Positions 12,880-24,629 of a stretch of 64,000 nucleotides of DNA are shown here, in pieces; within the stretch, counting starts at the first letter, position 1; each line of letters starts with the position of its first letter. Both the position numbers and the translations under genes were made by a program. Under the pieces are notes generated by a model. That model saw only the letters and a list, made by a program, of their open reading frames with translations, had not been told where the DNA came from and searched no databases. This stretch comes from Rhyacichthys aspro (lineage: Eukaryota > Chordata > Actinopteri > Gobiiformes > Rhyacichthyidae): positions 7,243,118 through 7,307,117 of the forward strand of contig CM072148.1 of assembly GCA_036850595.1 (NCBI GenBank), written 5' to 3'.

Positions 12880-13100
12880 TTCATGATGGTTTGTGCGCAA
12901 GGTTCGAATGGCTGCATTCACACTTATCCGAATAAACTGCACTAACAGATCAACCAAACCGGAGTTCGTTTTAACTGGCGTAAACAGTGTGAACACACCA
13001 ATTTATTTTATGAAAAAAGTTACAAATTGTTGCTGCTCTAAGGTCTTTGAAAAGTCTTATAAATTGTTGTTCTCTAGACTCCTGTGACTAAGAGCTGCAC
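12880..13100. repeat. Probable DNA-transposon remnant
   Basis: Contains CATTCACACTTATCCGAATA and, about 70 bases on, a CAGTGTGAACACACC segment. Facing 'cattcacac...gtgtgaac' blocks are common at the ends of fish hAT-type MITEs. No target duplication was found. Confidence 0.3.
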
Positions 13101-13480
13101 CAGACCAAACTCATTAATACTACTACTGTTTCCTAACACGTTGCAGACGCCCATTACAACCACATAAACACCTCCAACCGTGAAGGTGTGTGGGTTTGAC
13201 GTTAGCAGTCAGATTCAAGCAGACGAAAGCAGGAGTGACAAAGGCTTTTCCATCAGCAACGACTTTTTGGGGGTGAACTAAGCATTTGGTCCGAGGCAGA
13301 AGAACTATCATTTTGAGCGAGCGTTGCATTTGCTGCTTTCTCGGCTTTTCCTTTCGGCTGGGGGTGGTGGGGGGACAAATCTTGTTTTGATGCTGGCGCT
13401 GTCAGGGGGCTAGCCAGAGAGGATAGTAAACACTGCCTTTGCAGAACATTTAAAATCAATCCTTCAGCCACAGGCCTTCA
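13101..13480. other. Gene-free stretch
   Basis: Mixed-composition non-coding sequence. Minus-strand open frames of about 70 codons lack motifs. Nothing specific is seen. Confidence 0.4.
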
Positions 13481-13930
13481 AACCCCCCTCGCTTCTCTCT
13501 GGCTCCCTCGCTCCTCTCGTTCTTCGGCAGCCTTTATTCCTCTCTCTCCGTCCACCCCCCACTCCCCCTGTAATGTGTCTGCCGCTCGCTGAGAATAGAG
13601 GCAGCACTTAAAAGCCGGGCGTAGGGGCTGAGTTTTGTGACAACAGCTCCGGCTTTTATTACCACGCCGAGATGTGACCAGAAACCTACCCGCTTCCCCC
13701 GACGAGCGCTCGTTCAGACGTGGCCTACACATTCAGCCTCACACATAAAGCCCCCGCCAGGCTGATGAGCAAATAATCATGTCATTAGTCCGTATGCGTT
13801 CAAGGCAGCGGCTCATTTGCCACCGCGCAGGCCGTTACCCCTGCTCATGATTGGCCGGAAGATTAGCTGAAAATCATTTTGTTTCCAACGTTATTGCCTG
13901 ATTAAGTCACCATTTAGCAACTGAAGGAAA
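13480..13930. promoter_or_regulatory. Candidate conserved regulatory block
   Basis: The CT-rich start (13490-13570) gives way to repeat-free sequence with TGATGAGCAAATAATCATG, GTCATTAG, GCTCATGATTGGCC (an inverted CCAAT) and GATTAGCTGAAAATC around 13760-13880. This is enhancer-like in composition and motif density. It was judged by eye. Confidence 0.4.
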
Positions 13931-15240
13931 CAGTCAACAGATACTTCTTCCAGACAAGTGCAGAGAGTCGAGGAGAATGTTAATCTATCTTTTCCAACCT
14001 ATTGTCTCCAATCAAACATGCAACAATTGGAAATTTGTGGGGCAGAAGCTGTGAGAGTTTGCCTGGGACACTACTTTACAGCTTATTGGGGTTTCCATAC
14101 AACTCCATAATATAACTTCAATTCTAACATCCTCGAGACTCTCGGAAAACAATAAACGGTAAAACAAATGTTCATTTTCTGTATATATTTCAGATTTCTC
14201 ACCTGTGCTTTGGCCTCAGTCTGCACCAATACGTGTCAACACTGCTCTGTAACAGACCGGAGCAGCTGGTGGAGCCCGTGTGAAACGTGAGCCCACTGGA
14301 GGTAATGTGAACCCAGGTCCACTCTCACACTGAGGATTGAGTGCCCCGCACAGCAGCAGCAGCAGATCCCCGATGCGTTCGAGTTCACGCTGCAGGTGAC
14401 AGGAAGAGGAGGGCTTTTATTTTAATGCTCCACTGTCCAGGTTCAAATGACAAATAAATTCATGTAATATACAAGATTCAGTTTGCACCGGTCCCAACGA
14501 AACTAATTCACCATGACTTCCGAAAATTGACCAGAACTGGACATAAACTCTGGCGTTTGATGGTTTAGTCTGTATTTACTTAGTGCATGTGTGATAATAT
14601 TGGCATGTACATATATATCACTGAACATGCGTCAATCACAATGACCTGAATAAATATAATTCCAACCCACTTAAAGTAAATGGTCCTTTTATGTGACTCA
14701 GCCTCCAGTGTTGTGCTGTAGAAAGGTCCTAACAATGTTAACTTTATCAATGGTAACCAGCTGTTAATAAAAAGTTACTAAATCTTGTTGAAAGTTCACC
14801 ATACCAAGCACAAGCCCAATACAAAACCACTATAGATTCTTCCATCCGTCTTGGGAGCATGAGCCTGGTTGCTTTGACCTGTGACCTCTTGAACCAGTCT
14901 TCTCTTTCAGTTCCACTTTATCCTTATGTTTAAGACCTGCTCTCTGGAAGTTTGTCCATATCTTTCTTTTATCCACTGGCAGCCATCTTTGTAGTCTTGA
15001 GAAACTAAAAAAGAAGGCTGGTTTAACTATGTATTTGTTTGGAGACTCTGGTTGAAGCAGTGGAGCAACAGACACACAGCGGGACGGATGCTTTACTGAA
15101 CAACATGGACCATACCGCAGGACAGAACGCCTCAATGTGTGGTAGATGATTAATTTGAAGAGACCTATCAACTGAAGTTCCCCTTTTTTCCTCAATTTTT
15201 ATCTTTTTTAAACTGTTTTGCTATAAAATAAGGCATTTTT
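13931..15240. other. Gene-free stretch
   Basis: A 121-codon minus-strand frame at 14830-15195 has no recognisable domain, biased composition and no splice context, so I do not call it. Otherwise this is plain AT-rich sequence. Confidence 0.5.
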
Positions 15241-15246
15241 AACACA

Positions 15247-15425
15247 ATTCCTTGGTTTATCTCCTTGGTCCTTCGTTGCTGACATCAATCCTGCTGTGGG
15301 CTCATCTATTAATATCCTTAACTCTAAAGTAAGGTCTCTTATTTTTAACAGATGATCCCTGTTACAATAAGCTTTAGGTGATTAAACTGTCAAACTAAAT
15401 GCAACAGTAAAAATCCGGTAATGGA
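15247..15425 (+). repeat. Dispersed repeat family copy 1 (internally deleted)
   Basis: Aligns by eye with 59328-59573. Shared blocks include CCTTGGTCCTTCGTTG, TGCTGTGGGCTCATC, CAGATGATCCCTGTTACAAT and ATTAAACTGTCAAACTAAAT. Relative to the 59-kb copy it lacks the central CCAATGGGAGCGC segment. Other members are at about 49.0 and 53.3 kb. Confidence 0.7.
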
Positions 15426-15940
15426 CTTTTAACCAATTATTGCCTTGAGTTCTTAGAACCCCTGACACACAGCGATTTTGCAAACCAATAATAGACTGTC
15501 AGATATGTAGGGCAATCTTAGTGAACTCTAACGACTTGCTCCAGTGTCTTTTGCAACTGAAATCCATTTCTTCTCTTTTCTTTCTTAAACCCTTTTGAGC
15601 ATCTCTTGAGACAACACTCTGATGCTGCCTGTTGTTTCCCAGAATTGAATTGTAGCTCAAAAAAACTGGTCTACATTTTTGTTAAACTATAATAATGCCA
15701 TCACTTACTCAGATAATGAGTTAGGTAAGAATAATCAGTCTTCTATTTGGTCCATTCAGACAATAACGCAGCCTAAAATGGATCCACAGCAGCTTTTGCA
15801 TCTGTTTGTCCTAAAAGTTGCCACCCTAAACAGTAAACACACACCAAAAACAACATTAGTGTGGAATAAGCCTGAAAACACTTCCAATCTACTGTGCATG
15901 GATCTCAAAAAAGGGTAAAATACTGACAAGAGCGTGTGTG
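15426..15940. other. Gene-free stretch
   Basis: AT-rich non-coding sequence. No repeat, motif or gene is recognised. Confidence 0.45.
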
Positions 15941-16330
15941 CACAGGAGGAACGTTGGAGCCGGGTACACAGAGGAGCGTGCGGCAGCAGTACAATTAAAC
16001 GCTGCTAAAGGTGAGCGCTGTGCTGTAAATTGCCTTACCCTCTTTATCCCAGGAAATCAAATGGTCTTTCCGCTATTGACTGACTGAGCGCTGAGATTTG
16101 TACGCCGCTGCACACCTCCTCAGATAGGGGCTGCTGCGGGAGCCGGGGTGGGGGCGGGGAGGGATTTGTGCTACAAACAGCCATCAGTCAGAGGAGCGTT
16201 TCATGTGAGCAAAGGAAAGCTGCAGCCAGGAAGCTTTCACAGTTTACCAGCCAGGCTTAAAGTGAGGCCCCCGAGGAGACGGGCGCATTTACTCCTCACC
16301 ATGACGACACCAGGACAATAAAAACATTTT
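15940..16330. promoter_or_regulatory. Candidate regulatory island, GC-rich
   Basis: Repeat-free, with several CpGs and a GC-rich core (GGGGTGGGGGCGGGGAGGG near 16145, an Sp1-type box). It could be an enhancer or weak promoter. No open frame or TATA arrangement supports a specific gene start. Confidence 0.3.
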
Positions 16331-18640
16331 AGCCGGGTACATCAGGGTCATAGTAAAATTATAACAGGAGATATTGTGTGGAGGAGTGTAATTGAGAGAC
16401 AAAAATTCAGTTCTTTGAAAACAGTGAAATGTCACCTATTTTTTAAATGTGCACATATCAAGTTTCCAGTAGAGTGTAAACTGCATGGAATCCAAGTGAA
16501 GATGTCATTGCTTGTGTAAGTCTTTTTTTAAACTGTCAGGTGAAATTGAAGTTTTTAGTCCCATTACCAATTGAAAAGATCTGTCATCGAGGGGTTTTTT
16601 TCTACTGACTTCACAAATTTCTCAATGAAAATAGCTATGATCCATAGACAGTTTAGGGGTTATTTATCAGTTGTGTGATTTCCAGGCACCACAATCCTCT
16701 CATTCTACAATAGAAATTTAGGTGAAAGATTTGTAGTATGTGCCAGGGAGTAGCATTTTTGGTCTCAAAATAATCTTAATTAAAAGAACTATAAGAATAC
16801 ATCTAGACTAATCCCATAAAGGTTATATAACACCATTTTAGGTGATTCAGTAAAGTAAAGGTAATGAAAGGATGTGGAGTGTATGACTCTGACGGAGCTA
16901 ACCATAGAACAGCATCGGAAATGAATTTCAAGTACTTTGATGGCACACTACTGTGGCAATCATCTACACGGCTGGACTTGTATTATATTTAATTTTAATA
17001 CATTAAATGAGCAGAATGCTCTGGGGAAAAATGTGCAAAGCCACAAACTGTTCACTGATGCATGTGAGGAGCTCGAGGGCTGAGCGGCTCCATCCTTAAA
17101 GATGATTTGCAGAGCCGGATTGAACCGAGAACAGTTCTGTGTGTTACTCAAAGCAACAGGCTTCTTCCTCATCCTGTCAACAGGTGCAGAGCCAGTGGAC
17201 AGGCTGTCCAGCTCTGAGCATAAATCAGGACTCCCTCTGCTGCGTGTGGAGCTGCTCGTGTCTAAAAGTGAGAGTCCTGTTCATGTTTCACATGTTTCAC
17301 TGAGACACAGCGAAGCGTGTTTTGGATTTCTGCGAGTCATTGTGGCCAATTGTGGCTTGTATGTTGTATGTCAGGATGTCAAACACAAGCACAAGTCCGG
17401 CATGTGTTGAGTTATTAGACACCTTCTGTCTTTATTTTTCCTTCCTTTCCATCCTTTTTTTTTTTTTTTGCCAGCGACCAATGGAATTGTGTATGTTACA
17501 TATAAATATACAGCAAATATTCCACTCTTGTGCCTGAAACATATTTCCTCAGATCACATTACGTCCAACGATCGATGTGAGGAAACATAAAGCAGTCTAA
17601 ATCATTTGAGATTTTATGAAGTAAATTTTATTACACTTTTGTGAGAATGATTGCCCAAGGGCAATATGCCAATTCAATCTTCATGTGCAGCCATCCTAAA
17701 CAAAACTGAATTAAAAGTTTATGGTGAGACAATGTTTCACTGCTAAGATATAAAGTCCATGATGTTTTGAATGTTATGTCTACTGTACAAGAGCTCGCCA
17801 GGCAGAATTTCAACAACTGAAATTATCTAAACGCCAATTTCTTGTTAAAATACAATAATATAAAGGTTAATTAGTTTTGATGAGCACTTATTGTATCATA
17901 AAACATGTCTATTTATCACTTAACTTCATGTTTGATGAAGAAGAAGAAAAAAGCAAACTGAATTGTGCACTGTCCGTGGTCCTGAATTAAAGAAACACTG
18001 TTTAACACATTTTAAACATAAACTCAGCTGAAATAGTGTTTCTTTGTGGGGCTTGCAGCTCTGTCTGACTACTCACTGTCTCCTGTGTGAGGAATGAAGA
18101 GGAAAATAGATGATTTGGACAATGGCCATGTGATACGTCAAATTCATAGATTCATTTGAGTTTTTAATTTTGAATGACCTCAAAAATCTATTTGGTCCAA
18201 TTGTATTTTGCCATGTCATTTCTTGTAATCAAAGACAGAACTTACCTTTCTGAACACTCACAGACTTCATGTCTGATCCTCAGTGTCTGTTTGAAAAAAA
18301 CAAGAGGATTTCTGAAGTCTACAGTTAACCCATGGTCCAGACCAGTGGCTGTTTTTGGAACGTGTTAAAAAAATCTGAAAAAAAGTCTTTAGGGTTCAAG
18401 TGTGTGTCAGAAAACAAGCAACACAAAAATCACAAGACCAAACACCGCACACAGTCTTGTTTTGAACCAAAATCCTAATGAACCTTTCACCCCTAGGTTC
18501 AAAAGTCCCATCAAAAGATTGTAGGTCTCAAAGCACTGAAAGTTTTAAAAAATTTTGCTGAATGTAGTTTTAACCAGTTTGAACATGTTTGGTACTGTTC
18601 TGGGGCTTTTTGTGGTATTAAGAAGCAGTGGCCCAGGCAC
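16331..18640. other. Gene-free stretch
   Basis: Includes a T-run at 17454-17469 and short open frames without coding character. I see no repeat family member or regulatory cluster that I can defend. Confidence 0.45.
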
Positions 18641-19020
18641 ACATGTTCGTCCTGTACACCCCTCCGTGCAGGAAAGGAGGATTACTGGGTTATCCAGGGG
18701 TCTGTGGGGGAAGCAGGAGATAGACGCAGTTACACAGCGCAGGAAAAGGCAGTCGTCTGGGAGCCCGGGAGGTGAAGATTTGGTTCAGCTCGAGTGGTTA
18801 GCCCATGCAGCGGAAATGCTGAGGAGGTCAGTCGCCAAACACCACCCCCTTCCCCCCGTCCCCGTCGCTCAGTCTCCCCCACACCTTATCTGCGCCTGTA
18901 TTTCCTCCCCTCTCCAGCCACGTGCCATTGTGACAAACAGATTTATTGGTTACGTCATATTTCTTCCCTGTTTTAATCAAATGCCGGGGCGGCGGGGCTG
19001 ACTCGTGCCCAGATTAATAT
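18640..19020. promoter_or_regulatory. Possible regulatory island, GC-rich
   Basis: A GC-richer block crossed by a 148-codon plus-strand frame (18555-19001). The frame has no motif, and its length fits the raised GC content. Non-coding regulatory sequence is the better guess. Confidence 0.25.
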
Positions 19021-19082
19021 CACCATTGATCAGATTGGATGGAGGTGTCCTCGTATCTCGCCTTCCACTCAATCCCCCCCAT

Positions 19083-19125
19083 CACACACACACACAGACA
19101 CACACAGACACACACATTCACACTC
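19083..19125. repeat. Imperfect CA microsatellite
   Basis: ACACACACACACAGACACAC-type array with AG interruptions, grading into TCACACTC. Confidence 0.9.
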
Positions 19126-19911
19126 AGCCATGACTCTTTCATTGCTGGAAAAAGAGCTTTGCACATGAAGAACCCCAGTAAAATGTCTTTACTCTGTGAT
19201 TTCACATGTGGGCTTCATTTGTAAGTAGTCCCTGCAGAGTTTATTCATGAATGTTTGTTGTTTTGATTTTAGCAAAAAGGTCCAGCAGATGTGCAGCTGT
19301 GTTGGTGTCGGAACTCGAAATTTAGGGTTGTTTGTGAATGCAGAGAGTCAGTGGTGTTTTGATAGTGGGACACAGATGGAATATGTGTGTGTTTGGAGGT
19401 TTGGGAGCAGGAGAGCAGGTGCAATGGCGGCCGGTGACAGTGTTGCACAAGGAAGTCATTTTAACAAACACATCGTGGCGGCCCGGCCCCGGTGGCAGCT
19501 ATCAGCACTGCTCCGTTCTCCAAACACACATATTTGTGAGGACGCTCATGAACAAGAAGCATTACTATGTCTCTAACTGCAACTTTTTAAATGAAACTTG
19601 TAGCAATTAAAAGCTACTTAAATTGAGATTAGTAAAAGAGCAGTGGACTGAAAGATTGTGACGTCAATTTTTTTAGCAGACATGAGTGACATCTGTTTTT
19701 GAACCAGTTTTGAGTTTGACTTCCAGCGCAAAAATTATATTTACTAAGTTAGTTGTTGCTAGCTAGAGTCGCCAAGAGCCAGTAAAGTTATTTTGAGCAA
19801 CCTTTGAGAACAACAGCCTCATGTTGTTTTCTAGCCTCATTTTTATGACAAACATTGATTAAATGCCATTATGAGTGGTTTAGTTGCTTTTTACATGACT
19901 GTTTTAGATAT
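19126..19911. other. Gene-free stretch
   Basis: Mixed sequence. Overlapping plus-strand frames at 19247-19610 have no domain. Nothing further is recognised. Confidence 0.4.
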
Positions 19912-19919
19912 AGCTAGCG

Positions 19920-20280
19920 TAGGGTGACCATATTTACAGAGCTCCAAACTGGGACACTTACATTTTTTTCAACAAACCCACTGGCATCTGGAAAAAAGAT
20001 GTCTTGTTAAATCTTTTCGTTATTAAAACAATGGTCGTTCCATTCCATGAGTTTTATATCAACCATGAGATCATTATAGACTCACAGTGAAGCCACAGTT
20101 TTGGGTAAAAAAGTTGTTTTAAAGTTTGCAGCAGTGATTGGTGTTTGTTAAAATGTGGACACTGGGGGCGTGGCCTTTTTAAAAGTGTGATATTTTTATG
20201 TTTTTACAGATATTTGTTGGGACATGGGACCGGGAGTGTGTAAGTGGGACAGTCCGCGTTAAACAGGGACAGTCACCCTA
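19920..20280. mobile_element. hAT-type MITE with 8-bp target duplication
   Basis: A clean 361-bp non-autonomous element. Its ends are TAGGGTGAC at 19920 and GTCACCCTA ending at 20280, followed inward by weaker complementarity (left CTGGGACACTTAC, right GTAAGTGGGACAG). The octamer AGCTAGCG stands immediately outside both ends (19912-19919 and 20281-20288). An 8-bp duplication is the hallmark of hAT transposition. It contains no coding capacity, so it would need a transposase in trans. The preserved duplication suggests a relatively young insertion. Confidence 0.85.
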
Positions 20281-20352
20281 AGCTAGCGTTAACATTCAGC
20301 CATTGCTGTGCCGTGTCGTAGGATGTTGTTTACATCTGCTGTGCGTTGATGA

Positions 20353-20365
20353 GCGCCCTCTGCTG
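20353..20365 (-). promoter_or_regulatory. CTCF-like core motif
   Basis: The minus strand reads CAGCAGAGGGCGC, a strong match to the CTCF core. It lies just outside the MITE ending at 20280. Occupancy is unknown. Confidence 0.4.
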
Positions 20366-20562
20366 ATGAAGTACGGCAATGAAAAGTGTCTATTCCAGCA
20401 CTGGATGAGTCTGTTTACAATTCAAACACAAAAGCACAAATAGAGAGAAGCAAAGTGAAGCACCGATAAGAAAAAGATTGTGGGATTGCAATGAGTGGGT
20501 AATTTCCTCCAACAGAAAAACATTTTGGATGATGCATATTTAACCCTGAAACAAATCAAATA

Positions 20563-20982
20563 GACCGTTTACACAACAGCGTGTTTTGCCGAATCCGCAG
20601 TGATTCTGTTGTGGATTGGCGTCCTGTTCACTCAACACCAGTTTGTAACACCACACAAATGCTAACTTTTGAATCTGGTCCAGGAGGTGTTTTCATTTTG
20701 TTGCAGCTGCTGCTCTGTTCTCGTGTAAACTGTGAAGCCGGCGTCATGTCTGAAAACTGTGGCGTCATAGGCACAACACACTTGCACAACCCAGACTCTA
20801 CACAAGAGGGAGTGGCACAAGTAGCAAAAGAAAACCCACCCCCTACTGGTCTGGCATATGTACTACATGTTTTCTTCAGGTTTTGGGTGGCTCCAGGTGA
20901 ACGCAGGTCATGTCATGTGAATGTCAATCAGCAATGGCACGACTGTTGTGTCTTCCTGACCAGGGCTCTGGTGTAAACGGTC
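20563..20982. mobile_element. MITE with perfect 12-bp inverted ends
   Basis: The left end GACCGTTTACAC (20563-20574) is the exact reverse complement of the right end GTGTAAACGGTC (20971-20982). A 131-codon open frame inside lacks motifs. The terminus 'accgtttacac' is frequent in fish non-autonomous elements. I saw no clear target duplication, so the superfamily is open. A related fragment lies near 57551-57785. Confidence 0.7.
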
Positions 20983-22119
20983 CCTAAACTGTGAAAGCCT
21001 GGCTACATGCTGCTCCCAAATCCCGAGTGTCCTCACAGAAGCACTAAAAGATACCCAGGCTCTTGTCTAACCACGCACAGAGTCCATCAGGACCGACTGC
21101 TCTCACACTGACACCGCTCTCACCCCGCGCACTCCTCTCCGCCGCCTGCCACTCTCGTCCACGTCCGTCAGGCGTGACACGGTCCGCCGCTGACCCCCTC
21201 CCTCGCCCCTCCTCCCCCCTCAGGGTGTGACTGTGGTCGGGGGTCTGAGGCGCACACGCGAGAGCTCAGGAGGGGGGGAAATTACCACACATCTTTTGTT
21301 GCTAAGTGCACGGGTGAGTGATGAACAGAGGCGGCCTTTGGCAGACGCTAACTGCAGGGGTGTGGAGGGAGGTGAGCGTGCGCACGAGGGGTGTTTAGAG
21401 AGAGCGGCGGCTGGTGGTGAAAGGCTGGGAGGAGGGTGAGGAGGGGGGCGAGGAGGCAGAGAGAGGATTCTGATTAAGGGCGAAAGACTGCCGGCTGAGG
21501 TGGTGCTGATGGAGATAGAGAGGTGTGGGGGAAGGGCAAGGAAGGAGGAACAATTTAACGAAGCTCAAAAGCCTGCGCCGAGGCGGAGAAAAGCCGAGAG
21601 AGAAGACGCAGAGCAGAGCGGCCCGGGCTCAGCCCAGTGTTAACAGCCTTTTAGCCGTGCCCTGGCACCGCTGCTGCTTCTTTGTTTGTGATTTGCAGTT
21701 TAGAAAACGTGAGCAGGGATTACAGCAGCTTTTGAAAAATAAATGCTACAATGCTACAATGAGAACTTGTTGATTGTTCACTTTTTCACACGCCATGCAA
21801 GTCCGGAGGGTGCACTTTAAGAGCAATTTTGTTTCTTGATATACATCTCTTTTTAAAGAAAACCCATGAAAACAATGATACAGTGTTGTTCAAATTCCAG
21901 AAATAACCTATTAAATATAAACCCCCTCTTTTAGCCTGCTTTAGCACTAGACCTCTCAGCCATCTGGACTGTTTATCACATAAACATTTAGTGAAAATCA
22001 ACTGATCTCTTAAATAAATCAGCCACATGGAAAAAGGATGAGGGTTTGGAATAATCAAGACACGACCTTTTTCTAATTGTAACATATTCATGCTGAACTT
22101 CCAAGTGCCATTTAAGATT
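20983..22119. other. GC-rich, purine-rich stretch (21090-21620) and flanks
   Basis: 21090-21620 has many CpGs and GA-rich runs, and several overlapping Arg/Gly-rich frames that follow from the composition. It could be a CpG-rich regulatory region. No gene start is supported. 21786-22119 shows nothing specific. Confidence 0.35.
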
Positions 22120-22340
22120 ATTGAGGAGGGGATCCAAAAATCACGACCAGTGGAAGAGACGCGCGAGGAGAGCACCTGTGTCATTGTTGTGCCTGTTGCC
22201 TGGCAACAACATTCTTCACCGTGCAGCCGACGAAGCCATGCGTGAAGAAAGATTCCTCTTCTGCATCTTCCCGAGGTCTTTGAAGGTGGCATTTGTGGTC
22301 AGGAACCATCAACTCTGTGTAGACCTCAACACAAGCAGCT
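22120..22340. promoter_or_regulatory. Candidate regulatory element centred on an X-box
   Basis: A repeat-free block around a palindromic RFX site at 22195-22207. It is open on both strands for 60-70 codons, which can happen in conserved non-coding sequence. No domain or splice pair supports an exon. Confidence 0.4.
22195..22207. promoter_or_regulatory. Palindromic X-box (RFX-type site)
   Basis: GTTGCC-T-GGCAAC is a perfect inverted repeat with a 1-base spacer and matches the RFX X-box consensus GTNRCC(N0-3)RGYAAC. RFX factors bind such sites at ciliary and neural genes. Binding here is an inference. Confidence 0.6.
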
Positions 22341-23560
22341 GTTGCCAATGAAATAAAGTTAAAGTCACTGCGAAAACAGGCCACAATAGCTCAGTGTTGG
22401 CAGGTCAAACAGTCAGAAAGTGTAAATTTACCATTTAAAAACTCAACATACTGCAACTACCTGAGCAGTGACATTACAGGTAATAACTACAAACACTAGT
22501 AAAAATATGGCCTTAAAGTAAGTTTTCTTTTTTTTTTCATCAAACAATGAAACTGAGCCCTCCTTATATTAGTTATTAAGAACAGTGCTTGACATTGTTT
22601 TTCCAGTCTTTATCAACCCGTCGTTGATATTTTTATGTGTTGTGTAAAATAAGATGACAATGTAAATGACCACTGTTTGAACCCAATTGTAGACCACATC
22701 ACATAAAGATCATTATTCATAAGAGGGTGTATGTAGTCGTTTTCAATAAGATGACTGTAGGTGCAACCCAGTTTCAAAAATTGAGCCCTGAGACCCAGTT
22801 TGAGCCCTGACACCCAGCCTCAGAGCTACATCCACTGGGATAGTCTCCAGTCCCATTGTCATTAAGATAAACTAGTTCAACAGACGTTAACATTTCTTGC
22901 ACAAGTTCCTATTGCTTTGAACAATACTCTGTTAATGATTTGAAGGGTCGGCTGTTCCTTGCCCTTTCAGTTTTCTGAAAGTTTTCTTATACATTGTGCT
23001 GTGCATATAGAGGATATAAATAGAGCTGCAGGTGTTGAGGAGATGCTCCATTCATTAAACTCCTTCCCACTATTTCTGATACAGTGACACCTTCGCCCAG
23101 GGGTCAGATTACAATCACACTCTTCCTGCTGCCTTTGCGCTAAATATGGATTTTGTAAGATTTATTCAATTTAATCCCTCAAGACATTACCATTTTGTCA
23201 GGATTCTTGTTTATTTAGCTTCTACAAAGAAAAGCACAGTAAAGAAGAACAGGTTGGGCTCTTTCCTATACATTGTAAATACATTTTCTATGCATTTTAT
23301 CCTTAAACTGACAAAAATATGCATCTTATTTGTTTAGTACAAGTTATAAGATAAATTGTAGAGGATAAAGACCTCAGCGGTTCATGGAACCAACAAAAGA
23401 AAGCAGCAGATTCTTTGTCAGATTACCTTTTAGTGGCACAAAGACTATAAATGGGGAAAGCATCCCAGATTGTGCTCTGAGTCTGCTCCAACTTGCAATT
23501 AGATGCCTATTATCACTTGTAGGAATGAAATGAGCAACTTAAAATGATTTGAATGAGTTT
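22341..23560. other. Gene-free stretch with a short tandem duplication
   Basis: Around 22770-22822 the phrase 'gagccctgaNacccag' occurs twice in tandem with a period near 22. Otherwise this is AT-rich non-coding sequence. Confidence 0.4.
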
Positions 23561-23900
23561 TCTTTTTGCCGTGTATTACTTGAGCGTGACGCGCGAGCGC
23601 TCGTCGTGTCGGTGAGGCTCTAAATCAAGTTGATGAGGGTATGACTCATATGCAGTCCACCTCGAAATGTCACTTCTGGCTCGATGCAGCTCACTGTGAT
23701 GCTGTCTAGACGGACACGTTGTGGGAGGCACACTTATCTATATGTGCTTATTTATGATTCCAGTCGGCCATAATGAACGTGTAACGCATATAATTAAGCC
23801 GTGTAAACAAAGTGACGTTGGAACAATGTGGCAACTGTGATTAAAATCACGCTGACCTTCTCGACTGTTGTGTCTCTTTGGCACCATTTAGGGCTTTGCT
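23560..23900. promoter_or_regulatory. Candidate conserved regulatory block
   Basis: A repeat-free island with a CpG-rich start (GTGACGCGCGAGCGCTCG, 23586-23603) and then clustered sites: TATTTATGATTCC, ATATAATTAAGC, a Forkhead core TGTAAACA at 23802-23809 and GTGACGTTG at 23812. The sharp contrast with its flanks suggests constraint. No coding frame spans it. Confidence 0.4.
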
Positions 23901-24267
23901 GTCTTGAAGATTAGCCCAGTTTCAGACACTGTTTGAAACCTTTGAGGGATGGATTTTACTTGTGAATAGGCTTTTTACCTGATTCTGGTCTTTATTTTAG
24001 TGACGAACTGTGACATTTTCACAGTCTGTACCTCCAGTCCTGATGAAAACACAGAGTATCCTGTTTAACTCCACTTTAACCACAGTCTGAGTCTTTGGTC
24101 TTGTTTTTGGTGTTTGATTTCCTTGATAAACTGGCCCATGAGCCAGTGCACCATTTGTAAATGATGCTAAAGAGCAATAATCTTGACTACACTGCTTGGA
24201 AACATCGTGTGACTGACAGTAGACAACAGCTACAGAACAAATATAGTTCTGAATAGGGCTGAATTAC

Positions 24268-24300
24268 ACTGATCAGGCAAAACATTATGACCACTGATAA
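24268..24300. repeat. Dispersed repeat fragment (partner of 11195)
   Basis: Contains GATCAGGCAAAACATTATGACC, the common fish repeat signature also seen in altered form at 11212. Confidence 0.5.
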
Positions 24301-24629
24301 CACTAATTATCTCTTCATCCTCAAATGCAGACATTAAAATTGTTTATTTGTTTAAATATCCAAAGTGTGCTCACTGGCCTCAAAGCTGATTGGCACTAGC
24401 ACTTTTGCCAAAAGAAAGGCTCAAAATGTGATAATGTTTTTAGTCTGCATTTGTTTGGAGTTTTTTGTGAACAGCCTGGGATCACTTGAATAGGCAGCAT
24501 GGTCAAGCTTACTTCCTGTTCTCCAGACTGTAATTCTGCAAGTGAACATGAAGAGAAAGTCTTACGATACTGACTCCAGGAAATTGTTTCTACCAAGTCT
24601 TGTTTGCAAAAGATTTAACACAAAGCTTT
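24301..24629. other. Gene-free stretch
   Basis: A 66-codon minus-strand frame without a motif. Nothing is recognised. Confidence 0.4.

Noticed and set aside
18555..19001. 148-codon plus-strand open frame
   Set aside because: No motif or family resemblance. A second plus-strand frame is open over the same bases, as expected in GC-rich sequence.
21786..22292. 168-codon minus-strand open frame, the longest in the window
   Set aside because: No recognisable domain, no flanking splice pair, and it runs across the X-box island. Composition looks random.
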